From Candidatus Gastranaerophilales bacterium (GTDB lineage Bacteria; Cyanobacteriota; Vampirovibrionia; Gastranaerophilales; Gastranaerophilaceae): a stretch of 64,000 nt of DNA. The notes beneath the pieces were generated by a model. The model was not told the origin of the DNA and did not search any database. It worked only from the letters and a program-made list of their open reading frames with translations. Position numbers and translations under genes: made by a program. The stretch covers positions 62,001 to 126,000 of the forward strand of contig CALUYO010000004.1 in NCBI GenBank assembly GCA_944325005.1, in the 5' to 3' direction. Below, one piece after another: positions 17,899 to 26,121 of this stretch. Numbering within the stretch: position 1 is the stretch's first letter; every line of letters starts with the position of its first letter.

Positions 17899-18790
17899 AG
17901 TTGTTATAACTACAGGAGATCCAAATGGTATAGGTGCCGAAATTACTATTAAGGCATTAAATAAGTTGAATTTGCCAGAAGATAAGATTTCGATTATATC
18001 AAATAAAAAAATTCTTGATTTTTACGGCAGTTTAAATTGTAACTATCAAATTATAGAAATTCCTTATGAGGCTGATGTTTGCCCCGGTTATCTGACAAAG
18101 GAAGCAGGGGAGTTTTCGTTTCGGTCTGTAAAAAAAGCCTGTGAATTTAGACCAAAAGCTATTGTGACTGCTCCGGTTGCCAAAAATGCATTATATCTTG
18201 CCGGACACAGATTTAACGGGCAGACAGAAATTTTACAAAAGTATCTTGCACATGATAATCAGCTTGCCGAAATGCTTTTTGTCGCGGGGAAGTTTAGGGT
18301 TTTGCTTTTAACACGGCATGTGGCTCTAAAAGATATTAAAATTACAAAAGATATGGTTGTTCAAAAAGTTCTTAATTTAAAATCTTTTTTTGTTAAGCAT
18401 CTCGGAATTATAGATCCGAAATTTGCTCTATGCGGGTTTAATCCGCATGCAGGAGAAGATGGAATTTTAGGCAGGGAAGAAATTGATATTTTAATTCCGG
18501 CTGTTGAAAGATTAAGAGAATGCGGCGTGAATATTACCAAACCGCTTCCGGCTGATACTTTATTTGTAAAAGCTTTAGATTATGACTGCTGTATTGCTAA
18601 CTATCATGATCAAGGGTTAATCCCTATCAAAACAATGGCCGGGGATAAGACTGTTAATATGACAATAGGACTTGATATTATAAGAACTTCTCCCGGCCAC
18701 GGCACTGCATTTGATATTGCAGGAAAAAATATTGCAGATGAAACAAGCATGATTGAAGCTATAAAAACAGTTTATGAGGAGGTAAAATGA
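17891..18790 (+). CDS. pdxA2: PdxA-family 4-phospho-hydroxyacid dehydrogenase
   Basis: The 299-residue protein begins MNKVVITTGDPNGIGAEI; this ATG was preferred to one 24 bases upstream because the family motif starts directly after it. Metal and substrate segments are visible: GHRFNGQTE, NPHAGEDGILGREE, NYHDQGLIPIK and TSPGHGTAFDIAGK. Two roles are possible: pyridoxal-phosphate synthesis (PdxA, 4-phosphohydroxy-threonine) or catabolism of four-carbon sugar acids (PdxA2). The overlapping kinase gene favours the second, though one enzyme may serve both if no other pdxA exists. Confidence 0.85.
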   Translation: MNKVVITTGDPNGIGAEITIKALNKLNLPEDKISIISNKKILDFYGSLNCNYQIIEIPYEADVCPGYLTKEAGEFSFRSVKKACEFRPKAIVTAPVAKNALYLAGHRFNGQTEILQKYLAHDNQLAEMLFVAGKFRVLLLTRHVALKDIKITKDMVVQKVLNLKSFFVKHLGIIDPKFALCGFNPHAGEDGILGREEIDILIPAVERLRECGVNITKPLPADTLFVKALDYDCCIANYHDQGLIPIKTMAGDKTVNMTIGLDIIRTSPGHGTAFDIAGKNIADETSMIEAIKTVYEEVK

Positions 18791-19131
18791 GAATAATAAA
18801 TAAAAAACTTCTGGAAAATACTGCGATGGGAATTTGTGTTGCCGGAGCATTGTATATTTCAGGTTCGGCTGTGAGAGATGTAATTGAATATGATAAAAAA
18901 TATATTAATAACGTTTCAAAGGAAATAAAAGAAAAAGATCCTTCCAGATATTTAAAGATTGTCGATAATATAACTGCAGGAAAACTGCATAATACACCCA
19001 AAAATTGGGAAAATGAGCTGCAGTTAATGAGAGATTCTCTCAGAATTGACAGTTTATGTAAGAAAGCCTATTTTGAAGGAGCGCAAATGGTCCGGGACAG
19101 TATTAAAAATACTTTAAAAGTAATCAAATAA
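18787..19131 (+). CDS. Small membrane-anchored protein, unknown
   Basis: The 114-residue protein has one hydrophobic segment (MGICVAGALYISGSAV, about residues 14-29) and then a charged helical tail. Its ATG overlaps the pdxA-family stop (ATGA), so it is translationally coupled to that operon. No family recognised. The context gives no clear hint beyond co-expression with the sugar-acid genes and ssb. Confidence 0.65.
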   Translation: MRIINKKLLENTAMGICVAGALYISGSAVRDVIEYDKKYINNVSKEIKEKDPSRYLKIVDNITAGKLHNTPKNWENELQLMRDSLRIDSLCKKAYFEGAQMVRDSIKNTLKVIK

Positions 19132-19163
19132 AAAATGACCTCTTATTAAGAGGTCATTTTTTT
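19131..19163. terminator. Bidirectional terminator
   Basis: ATGACCTCTT-ATT-AAGAGGTCAT with A- and T-runs on either side; a 10-bp perfect stem. It ends the ssb-kinase-pdxA operon and, on the other strand, secDF. Confidence 0.9.
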
Positions 19164-19179
19164 AGTATTGTAAAAGCAA

Positions 19180-20160
19180 CTAATTTGCAGTTGATGTGGT
19201 ACGCTTATCGTTCCAGAAGTCCACAAGCATACTGCAGAAGAATATACTTGAGTATGTTCCTATTGCAATACCAAGTATCATACAAAGAACGAAATCTTTT
19301 GTTGTTACACCTCCGAAGAAATATAAAGCTAACAATGTGATTAATGTTGTTAAAGATGTATTGATACTTCTTGTAAGGGTTTGGTTTACTGATGCATCTA
19401 CAATTTCACCGAATGACATTTTCTTTGAGTAATATCTTAAATTTTCTCTTATTCTGTCAAATACAACGATTGTATCATGAACTGAAAATCCTATTACAGT
19501 TAAGATTGCCGTAATAAACAGCCCGTCTATCTGCACATTGTATAAAAGCCCGAGTATTGAAAATATTCCGCATACAAACAAAACATCATGCAATACTCCT
19601 AAAATAGCTGCAAGAGCGTAGTCAAATCTGAAACGGAATGAAAGATAAGCTACAATCCCTAAAAATGCAAGTGTTACTGCAATTAAAGAATTTTTGAATA
19701 ATTCTTTTCCCATTGTTGGTCCAACGGAACTTACAGAAATTAATTCAGGATTTGTGTAATCTTTTTTCAATTGTTCTGTTATAACGTCAGTTGTATTTGA
19801 ATCTTTGTCAATAAATTTTGTTCTTATTGATATGATTGAACTAATATTTGATTTAGTTTTTTCTTGTTGTTCGGTGTTTACATTCAATATTTGAATATAA
19901 GGATTTTCAATCCCTGCTTTTTCAAGAGATTCTCTTGTTTTGGCAACTTCATTATTGCCAAGCTTTTGTTCCAAGCCGTATTGTAAAATTGTTCCGCCTG
20001 TATAGTCAATCCCGACTTTGAGCGGTGCATGGTTTGCATAAGTTACGGAAGAATAGATCATTGCGATTATTCCCGGTACAAGAAGAAGGCAGGTCAATGC
20101 CATCCACCACCATCTGTATTTTACAATATGAACTAAATGTTTTTTACCTGTATTTATCAT
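19180..20160 (-). CDS. secF: Protein translocase subunit SecF
   Basis: The 326-residue membrane protein shows one N-terminal transmembrane segment (MALTCLLLVPGIIAMIYSSV), the periplasmic domain with GIDYTGGTILQYGL, and a five-helix RND-type block with GFSVHDTIVVFDRIREN and the terminal FGGVTTKDF region. With SecD it uses the proton motive force to pull exported proteins through SecYEG on the periplasmic side. It follows secD after 58 bases in the same orientation. Confidence 0.96.
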   Translation of the reverse strand: MINTGKKHLVHIVKYRWWWMALTCLLLVPGIIAMIYSSVTYANHAPLKVGIDYTGGTILQYGLEQKLGNNEVAKTRESLEKAGIENPYIQILNVNTEQQEKTKSNISSIISIRTKFIDKDSNTTDVITEQLKKDYTNPELISVSSVGPTMGKELFKNSLIAVTLAFLGIVAYLSFRFRFDYALAAILGVLHDVLFVCGIFSILGLLYNVQIDGLFITAILTVIGFSVHDTIVVFDRIRENLRYYSKKMSFGEIVDASVNQTLTRSINTSLTTLITLLALYFFGGVTTKDFVLCMILGIAIGTYSSIFFCSMLVDFWNDKRTTSTAN

Positions 20161-20218
20161 TTTTTTATCCTCTTTATCAGTCAGTACTTTTTATGTTTTT
20201 GTCAGTCGCTTCGCTTTT

Positions 20219-21526
20219 TTAATCTAAAATACCGAAACGAGCTTTTTCGCGTTTTGTTTCTGTTGCTTCATAACTTTGTCCGATTTCATCTTTTCTTAAT
20301 CCGAACAGAGCAGGATGTTTAAGTTCTCCTGTTCCAAAGATTAAATGCATAAAGTTTTTGGTTACTGTAATTGCACTGAACATTGATACAATTACACCTA
20401 ATGCAAGTGTTAAAGCAAAACCTTTAACCACACTTGTTCCCAAAAGATAAAGAATTGTGCAGGTAATTATTGTTGTCATGTTTGAATCAAAGATACTTGT
20501 AAATGCCCTGTCAAAACCGGAATTAATAGCAGTGAATAGATTTCTTCCGGCTCTTAATTCTTCTTTTGTTCTTTCAAAGATTAGAATGTTGGCATCAACG
20601 GCCATACCGATTGAAAGAATAAAACCGGCTATACCTGCAAGAGTTAAGGTTACAGGGATTGTTTTGAATAATGCAAACAGAATTAAACTATAAATTATCA
20701 ACGCAATGTCTGCAATTAAGCCTGGTACATGATAAAATGCAATCATAAATATCATAACAGCAGAAAGTCCGATAATTCCTGCTTTTTTAGATTTTGCAAT
20801 ACTATCAGCACCCAGTGTGGGGCCTACCGTATTTTCTTCAACAATTTTGGCAGGAACAGGTAATGCGCCGGCATTTAAAAGGTTTACCATTCTTTCAGCT
20901 TCTTCATAAGCGAAACCGCTTTCCCCGCCTGAAATCTGTGCTTTACCGCCATATATTGCTTCATTTACTCTTGGGGCGGATTGAAGTTCTCCGTCAAAGA
21001 AAATTGCCATTTGCTGACCGACCAACGCTTTTGTTAAATCAGCGAATTTTTTTGCGCCTTCTGCGTTAAATTCAAGAGATACTACCCATTGTCCGGTAGA
21101 ATCTGTGCTGAGAGTTGATTTTGCAAGATCCTGCCCGGTCAAACCTGTTGATACCCAAATAGGTGAGCCGTCTGCTGCTTTACCTTCTTTTTTAAATTCA
21201 AGCTGTGCTGTTTCTCCTAAGAAAGCTTTTGCCTCTTTTAAATCACTTACGGCCGGAATTTCAATAAGCAATCTCTTGTCACCTTCTTGTTGGACAAGAG
21301 TTTCTGCAACTCCGAGTTTATTTACTCGTTGTTCAATTGCAAATTGAAGTCTGCTCATAACTTCAGGAGTAATTTTTGCTATACTGTCGGTCGTTTCAGC
21401 TTCAAGAACCAGTCTTGAGCCTCCGACAAGATCTAAGCCTAATTTTGTCGGTTTAACAAGAATAAGGATTGTAGAAACAATCACTATTGCTACAATAAAC
21501 CAGAACATTAAAATTTTGTTTTTCAT
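20219..21526 (-). CDS. secD: Protein translocase subunit SecD
   Basis: The 435-residue protein is a compact SecD. It has an N-terminal helix, then GLDLVGGSRLVLEAE (the D-L-x-G-G motif), a periplasmic domain with the second SecD motif (GGKAQISGG), and the RND membrane block with AGFILSIGMAVDANILIFERTKEELRAG. It is shorter than the E. coli protein because the first periplasmic region is reduced, as in cyanobacteria and Gram-positives. It forms a pair with secF. Confidence 0.96.
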   Translation of the reverse strand: MKNKILMFWFIVAIVIVSTILILVKPTKLGLDLVGGSRLVLEAETTDSIAKITPEVMSRLQFAIEQRVNKLGVAETLVQQEGDKRLLIEIPAVSDLKEAKAFLGETAQLEFKKEGKAADGSPIWVSTGLTGQDLAKSTLSTDSTGQWVVSLEFNAEGAKKFADLTKALVGQQMAIFFDGELQSAPRVNEAIYGGKAQISGGESGFAYEEAERMVNLLNAGALPVPAKIVEENTVGPTLGADSIAKSKKAGIIGLSAVMIFMIAFYHVPGLIADIALIIYSLILFALFKTIPVTLTLAGIAGFILSIGMAVDANILIFERTKEELRAGRNLFTAINSGFDRAFTSIFDSNMTTIITCTILYLLGTSVVKGFALTLALGVIVSMFSAITVTKNFMHLIFGTGELKHPALFGLRKDEIGQSYEATETKREKARFGILD

Positions 21527-21596
21527 TTTTTATCCTCTTTATTAACTGTGTTTTATTTTACTTTTAATTTTAAATTTTATTTATAGTCCCCTCGGG

Positions 21597-22490
21597 CTAA
21601 TCGCTGCTAACCTCGTCAATTACCATAAATAAATCTGATTTTTCTATTTGTGTAAGTTCAACAAGCGGTCGTCTTACATAGTCTTCTATGATACCCTTAT
21701 GTGCCAGGGCAGCTTTAACCGGAACCGGATTAGGAGCCATGAATAGTTTTTTGAAAACGGGATAAAGTTTTTTGTGCATATTAACAGCGGCCAGAAATTC
21801 TCCGGTTTTATAATTTCTTATCATAGATTTAATTTCGGAACCGAATATGTGTGATGCAACGGAAATCACACCTCTTGCACCTAATGACATCATCGGCAAT
21901 GTTAAACTGTCATCTCCTGAATATACTGAAAAATCTTCAGGGCAGCATAGTTTCATTTCCGTAATCATATCCATATCAGGATAGCTTTGTTTGACTGCAA
22001 CGATATTCTGGTATTTTTCAGCAAGCGCTGCAACAGTTTCAGGAAGCATGTTGACTCCTGTCCGGCCCGGAATATTATATATAATAATTGGGATGTCAAC
22101 ACTTTCTGCAATTGCTGAAAAATGTTCTATCATTCCTTTTTGAGAAGGTTTATTATAATAAGGAACAACGGAAAGTATAGCATCCACATTTTCTTTTTGA
22201 GCCCATTTTGCTGCCATAACAGCAGTTTCAGTACTGTTGGAGCCGGCATTCATAATAACTTTTGCTTTATTAACAACAGCTCTTTTTATAGTACTTAAAA
22301 GTTCAAATTCTTCTTCGTGAGTTAATGTTGGACCTTCGCCTGTTGTTCCGGCCACCAGAAGTGTATCACTGCCATGTGTTATTAAATATTTAGCAAGCTG
22401 TTCGGCTTTATTATAATCAATTTCTCTTTTAGAATTAAACGGAGTAACCATGGCGGTTATAATTTCACCTGCATCAAATCTTAATGCCAT
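21597..22490 (-). CDS. dapA: 4-hydroxy-tetrahydrodipicolinate synthase
   Basis: The 297-residue TIM-barrel enzyme condenses pyruvate with aspartate semialdehyde, the first committed step to lysine and diaminopimelate. The motif AGTTGEGPTLTHEE, the catalytic Tyr and Arg in IIYNIPGRTG and the Schiff-base Lys in VAVKQS are visible, followed by SGDDSLTLPM. The residues after the Lys (QSYPD) differ from the common KEAS/KDAT but the Lys itself is present. It is transcribed away from lptC. Supports synthesis of DAP-type peptidoglycan. Confidence 0.94.
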   Translation of the reverse strand: MALRFDAGEIITAMVTPFNSKREIDYNKAEQLAKYLITHGSDTLLVAGTTGEGPTLTHEEEFELLSTIKRAVVNKAKVIMNAGSNSTETAVMAAKWAQKENVDAILSVVPYYNKPSQKGMIEHFSAIAESVDIPIIIYNIPGRTGVNMLPETVAALAEKYQNIVAVKQSYPDMDMITEMKLCCPEDFSVYSGDDSLTLPMMSLGARGVISVASHIFGSEIKSMIRNYKTGEFLAAVNMHKKLYPVFKKLFMAPNPVPVKAALAHKGIIEDYVRRPLVELTQIEKSDLFMVIDEVSSD

Positions 22491-22626
22491 ATAAACCTCT
22501 TTCCCTAATCTGTCTGTCCTTACATATAAATAAATTATAAAACAAATGAATAAAAAATGTGTAAAATATTAAGTTATTATACTCTATTTTGTCCAATTTT
22601 ACAGTTTTATGATAACATTTATATAT

Positions 22627-23229
22627 ATGGACTTAAAGGATAGATTAAAAAGTTTAAGTAAGAAACAAAAAGCTTATATTGGAGCTTTTGCCGCGATTAT
22701 CGGCCTTCTGGCATGGGCGTTTATTTCTGCCGGTGTTATTACACATAACTTTAACAGAAGTCAGCTTCAAACAGATCAGGACAGGCAGGAAGCCTTAATT
22801 AACGGTATAATTCTTACAGAAACAAAAGATGAAAAAAAATACTGGGAAATATATGGTGAAACTGGAAATTATGACAGTAAAAACGGTGTTGCCATGCTTA
22901 ATAATGTTGTAGGAAATTTTTATGATGACAATAATGAAGTCTCTATGAGTTTTGAATCTTCGAAGGGAACTTATAACGAAAAAAAAGAACAAATTATCTT
23001 GTATGATGATACTTTTATTGTTTTAAAAGATTTTACAACTCTCAGAGCAAATAAACTTGTATGGTCTGGAAAAGATATTCCGACTGTAGCAGAGGGAAAT
23101 GTAAGGATTACAAGAAAAAATGAGCTTCTTGCAACAGCAAAAGAAGTTGAAATCAGCCCTGATTATCAGAAGTTTAAAATTAAAGGAAATGCTGTTTCCA
23201 GAGTATATAGTGATAAGGAGAATAAGTGA
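22627..23229 (+). CDS. lptC: LptC-like lipopolysaccharide export protein
   Basis: This 200-residue bitopic protein has a short cytoplasmic basic stretch, one membrane helix (AYIGAFAAIIGLLAWAFISAGVI) and a beta-rich periplasmic domain of the LptC/OstA type (repeated YNEKKEQIILYDD and AEGNVRITRKNELLATAKEVEI units). In the family it bridges the LptFG transporter and LptA. The start is uncertain; an ATG 18 bases upstream is also in frame and neither has a clear binding site. It overlaps the LptA-like gene by four bases, which strengthens the call. Confidence 0.8.
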   Translation: MDLKDRLKSLSKKQKAYIGAFAAIIGLLAWAFISAGVITHNFNRSQLQTDQDRQEALINGIILTETKDEKKYWEIYGETGNYDSKNGVAMLNNVVGNFYDDNNEVSMSFESSKGTYNEKKEQIILYDDTFIVLKDFTTLRANKLVWSGKDIPTVAEGNVRITRKNELLATAKEVEISPDYQKFKIKGNAVSRVYSDKENK

Positions 23230-24212
23230 AAAGAATATTTTTAGCTTTAATAATTTCTTTATTTATGGCAGGTATTGTAGTTCAGGCATCTGATCTTATT
23301 ATAGAATCCAAAACGCAGAGCTATAATGAACAAGAAAATAAACTTAAATTTGACGGTGATGTAAAAGTTACTGTAGATGATTTAAAAGTTGTGGGTGATT
23401 CTGCTGATGTAAGTATGGATGAAAATCAAAAACTTGATACTGCAACTTTTTATGACAAACCTTATGCATACGAGATTAAGAAAAACAAAAAACGTGAAGT
23501 AAAGGCAAATATATTAAAGATGTCTTTGATTACTAAAGTTGTAAAAGCTCAGGGTGATACCCAGTCAATAGTTTTTGACGGAAAAACTCCTATTGTAGTT
23601 ATAAATGCCGATGAGCAGGAATATGATACAAAAACTGGAATTATGACGGCAACTGGCGCTGTTACAATAAAATATAAGGATCTGGATACTTTTTCTGATA
23701 AAGCTAAGGTTAAAACTGATAAAAACGGTGATTTAAAAGACATTGAGCTTGTTGGTAATGCAAGGATTAAGCAGCAAAGTAATGACTCTTTTGCTGACAG
23801 GTTTTATTATGACGCAGGAACAAAAGTTTTAACGGCAACTGGCAATACCACCTCAAATGCAATAATGGATGATGGAGCTAAACTTGTTCTAAAATCAAAC
23901 CGTCAGGAATATGTTCAGGATAAAAATATTTTTTATGCATCGGGTAATGTGCGTGTTTGGTATCAGGATTATTATGCGGAAGGACCAAAACTTACCTTGT
24001 ATCCGAATAAAGAGGGCAAACCTAATGAAGCATATTTTACGGGACGTTCCAGTATTACGCAGGGTGTAAGAACAATTTTTGCCGATAAAATTATGATGAC
24101 AATGAAGCCTAAAAATTTCCATGCAGATGGTAACACAAGAACTGTTATTAAAAATATAGGTTCAGGTGATAATGGAGAAAGCGAAAACGGCGGAATAGGA
24201 CTTGGATTATAA
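23226..24212 (+). CDS. lptA: LptA/OstA-like periplasmic LPS transport protein
   Basis: The 328-residue protein starts at GTG overlapping the lptC stop. A signal peptide (residues 1-22, IFLALIISLFMAGIVVQAS) precedes several OstA-type beta-jellyroll repeats: SYNEQENKLKFDGDVKV, EYDTKTGIMTATGAVTI, YYDAGTKVLTATGN, EYVQDKNIFYASGNVRV. It is about twice as long as E. coli LptA, so it may span more of the periplasm. In the family it forms the bridge carrying LPS to LptD. It implies a double-membrane cell with LPS-like lipid. Confidence 0.85.
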   Translation: MKRIFLALIISLFMAGIVVQASDLIIESKTQSYNEQENKLKFDGDVKVTVDDLKVVGDSADVSMDENQKLDTATFYDKPYAYEIKKNKKREVKANILKMSLITKVVKAQGDTQSIVFDGKTPIVVINADEQEYDTKTGIMTATGAVTIKYKDLDTFSDKAKVKTDKNGDLKDIELVGNARIKQQSNDSFADRFYYDAGTKVLTATGNTTSNAIMDDGAKLVLKSNRQEYVQDKNIFYASGNVRVWYQDYYAEGPKLTLYPNKEGKPNEAYFTGRSSITQGVRTIFADKIMMTMKPKNFHADGNTRTVIKNIGSGDNGESENGGIGLGL

Positions 24213-24214
24213 AT

Positions 24215-24994
24215 ATGAGCGAAAAAGAAAAAGTTGATAAGGCAATAGATTTATATAATAAAGGCGATTATAAAGGAGCAATTGATATTTTCAGCACTGT
24301 GCTTGAAACATGTCAGGATAATGCAGAGCTTTATAACAATATTGCTCTTTGCTATGCGAACCTTAATGATTATGATAAGGCAGAAAAAAATTATGTGAAA
24401 GCCCTTGAATTAAACCCGAAATTGCCTCAGGTTTATATAAATCTTGCGGATATTTATTATCGTAGAAAAGATATGGGAAGTGGAATTGAACTTATCTCAA
24501 GGGGATTGGGTGAAATTCCTGATAATCTGGTATTAAGACATTATCTTGCAAGGTTTTATATGGAAGATGCAAGGCTTGATCTGGCGATTGATGAACTCGA
24601 ACATATTCTCGAAAAACAGCCTGATAATTATGATGTGTATTATGATTTAGGCAGAGTTCATTTTGAACTCGGCGATTATGCAAGTGCAATTGAAAATTTT
24701 GAAAATGTTCTTGATTATAAGAGTGAAAATCCATGGATTTATTATTACCTTGGAGAGGCTTACGAAGCAAATGACGAGATTGACAAAGCTCTTTCAAATT
24801 ACCTGAAAGCAATTGCACATAATGATTCATTTTCTCCTGCTTATAAAAAGGCCGGTATACTCTTTTTTGCAAGAGGTGATTATGAAGATGCGATTGAATA
24901 CTTTGAAGATTATATTAACCTTGATATTCCTCAGGAAGAAGCAGGAAAAATTAAGGAGCTTATAGAAAGAATAAAGAAAAAACAAAATGACTAA
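24215..24994 (+). CDS. Tetratricopeptide-repeat protein
   Basis: The 259-residue protein consists almost entirely of about seven TPR units (GDYKGAIDIFSTVLE, ELYNNIALCYANLNDYDKAEKNYVKALELNP, PWIYYYLGEAYEANDEIDKALSNYLKAI and others), a scaffold for protein-protein contacts. No signal peptide is visible, so it is likely cytosolic. It lies two bases after lptA and overlaps dprA by eight bases. The partner is unknown; its position suggests a link to envelope assembly, but that is inference. Confidence 0.88.
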   Translation: MSEKEKVDKAIDLYNKGDYKGAIDIFSTVLETCQDNAELYNNIALCYANLNDYDKAEKNYVKALELNPKLPQVYINLADIYYRRKDMGSGIELISRGLGEIPDNLVLRHYLARFYMEDARLDLAIDELEHILEKQPDNYDVYYDLGRVHFELGDYASAIENFENVLDYKSENPWIYYYLGEAYEANDEIDKALSNYLKAIAHNDSFSPAYKKAGILFFARGDYEDAIEYFEDYINLDIPQEEAGKIKELIERIKKKQND

Positions 24995-26087
24995 AAGTAA
25001 ATACTGGATAGCTTTTTCATCAATAGAAGAGATAGACAGCACATTTATTCAAAGGCTGTATAATTATTTTGGAGATATTGAAACAGCTTTTAACGCTAAT
25101 GATTTATCTGCGATTGACGGTTTAAGTGTTAAGAAAGCTGAAAAATTTCTTCGTCTGCGTGATAAGGTTAATATTGACAGAGCAGTTGAAGAGGTTGAAA
25201 AGCGCGGGATAAAATATATTACCTTTGATGATGAAAATTATCCGTATATGCTTAAAAATATTGATAATCCGCCGTCAGTTCTATATTATAAAGGCGACTT
25301 ATTTTCCTGTAATCTTGAAAGAACTCTTGCGGTTGTCGGCTCAAGGCGTGCAACTTCTTACGCTAAAGAGGCGTTATCAAAGATTATATCGGAACTTGGC
25401 GGAACTGATATTTGTATAGTCTCAGGGCTTGCTTCAGGAATTGACACTACTGCTCATGTTTCGGCTCTCGAAAATAATCTTAAAACAATAGGTGTTATTG
25501 CAAGCGGTTTTGATTATACATATCCTGCTGCTAATAAAGATTTGTATAAACGTATTGAAGATGGAAACGGAGCTGTTGTAACTGAATATTATCCGACTTT
25601 TGAACCATTAAAATTCAGATTCCCTCAGAGAAACAGAATTGTTTCCGGACTTTCTTACGGAACTCTTGTTGCAGAAGCTTCATTGAAAAGCGGAGCACTA
25701 ATTACATCAAATCTTACCCTTGAGCAGGGGCGTGAATTAATGTGTATTCCGGGGCTTATAACAAACCCTAATACTGAAGGTATTTATAAACTTTTGAAAA
25801 ACGGAGCTTCTCTTGTTACATGTGCTGATGATATTCTTGAAACTCTCGGGTGGGAGGTCAAAATTGAGCAGCAGAATTTATTTAGCCTTCCAGATTTGAA
25901 CGATGATGAAAAATTAATTTATGAAGCGCTTGAAATTGAAGAAAAATGTGTAGATGAGCTTCAAGCATTTACGAAATTAAGTATAGATAATTTACTGATG
26001 TACTTGACAACCATGGAGCTTAAAGGGATAATTAAACAAGTCGACGGGGACAGGTATAAGAGAGTTGCTCCTGTTAATTGCTCTTAA
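24987..26087 (+). CDS. dprA: DNA-processing protein DprA
   Basis: The 366-residue protein has an N-terminal helix-hairpin-helix region (LSAIDGLSVKKAEKFL), the central Rossmann domain with VVGSRRATSYAKEA, SGLASGIDTTAH, FPQRNRIVSGLS and EASLKSGALITSNLTLEQGRE, and a C-terminal winged-helix domain (residues 300-366). DprA loads RecA on incoming single-stranded DNA in natural transformation. Together with the prepilins of the window it is compatible with competence, though dprA also occurs in non-competent species. It lies directly upstream of topA, a common arrangement. Confidence 0.95.
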   Translation: MTKSKYWIAFSSIEEIDSTFIQRLYNYFGDIETAFNANDLSAIDGLSVKKAEKFLRLRDKVNIDRAVEEVEKRGIKYITFDDENYPYMLKNIDNPPSVLYYKGDLFSCNLERTLAVVGSRRATSYAKEALSKIISELGGTDICIVSGLASGIDTTAHVSALENNLKTIGVIASGFDYTYPAANKDLYKRIEDGNGAVVTEYYPTFEPLKFRFPQRNRIVSGLSYGTLVAEASLKSGALITSNLTLEQGRELMCIPGLITNPNTEGIYKLLKNGASLVTCADDILETLGWEVKIEQQNLFSLPDLNDDEKLIYEALEIEEKCVDELQAFTKLSIDNLLMYLTTMELKGIIKQVDGDRYKRVAPVNCS

Positions 26088-26121
26088 ATTAAGAGTAGTT
26101 AAAATATAGGTGGTATAAAAA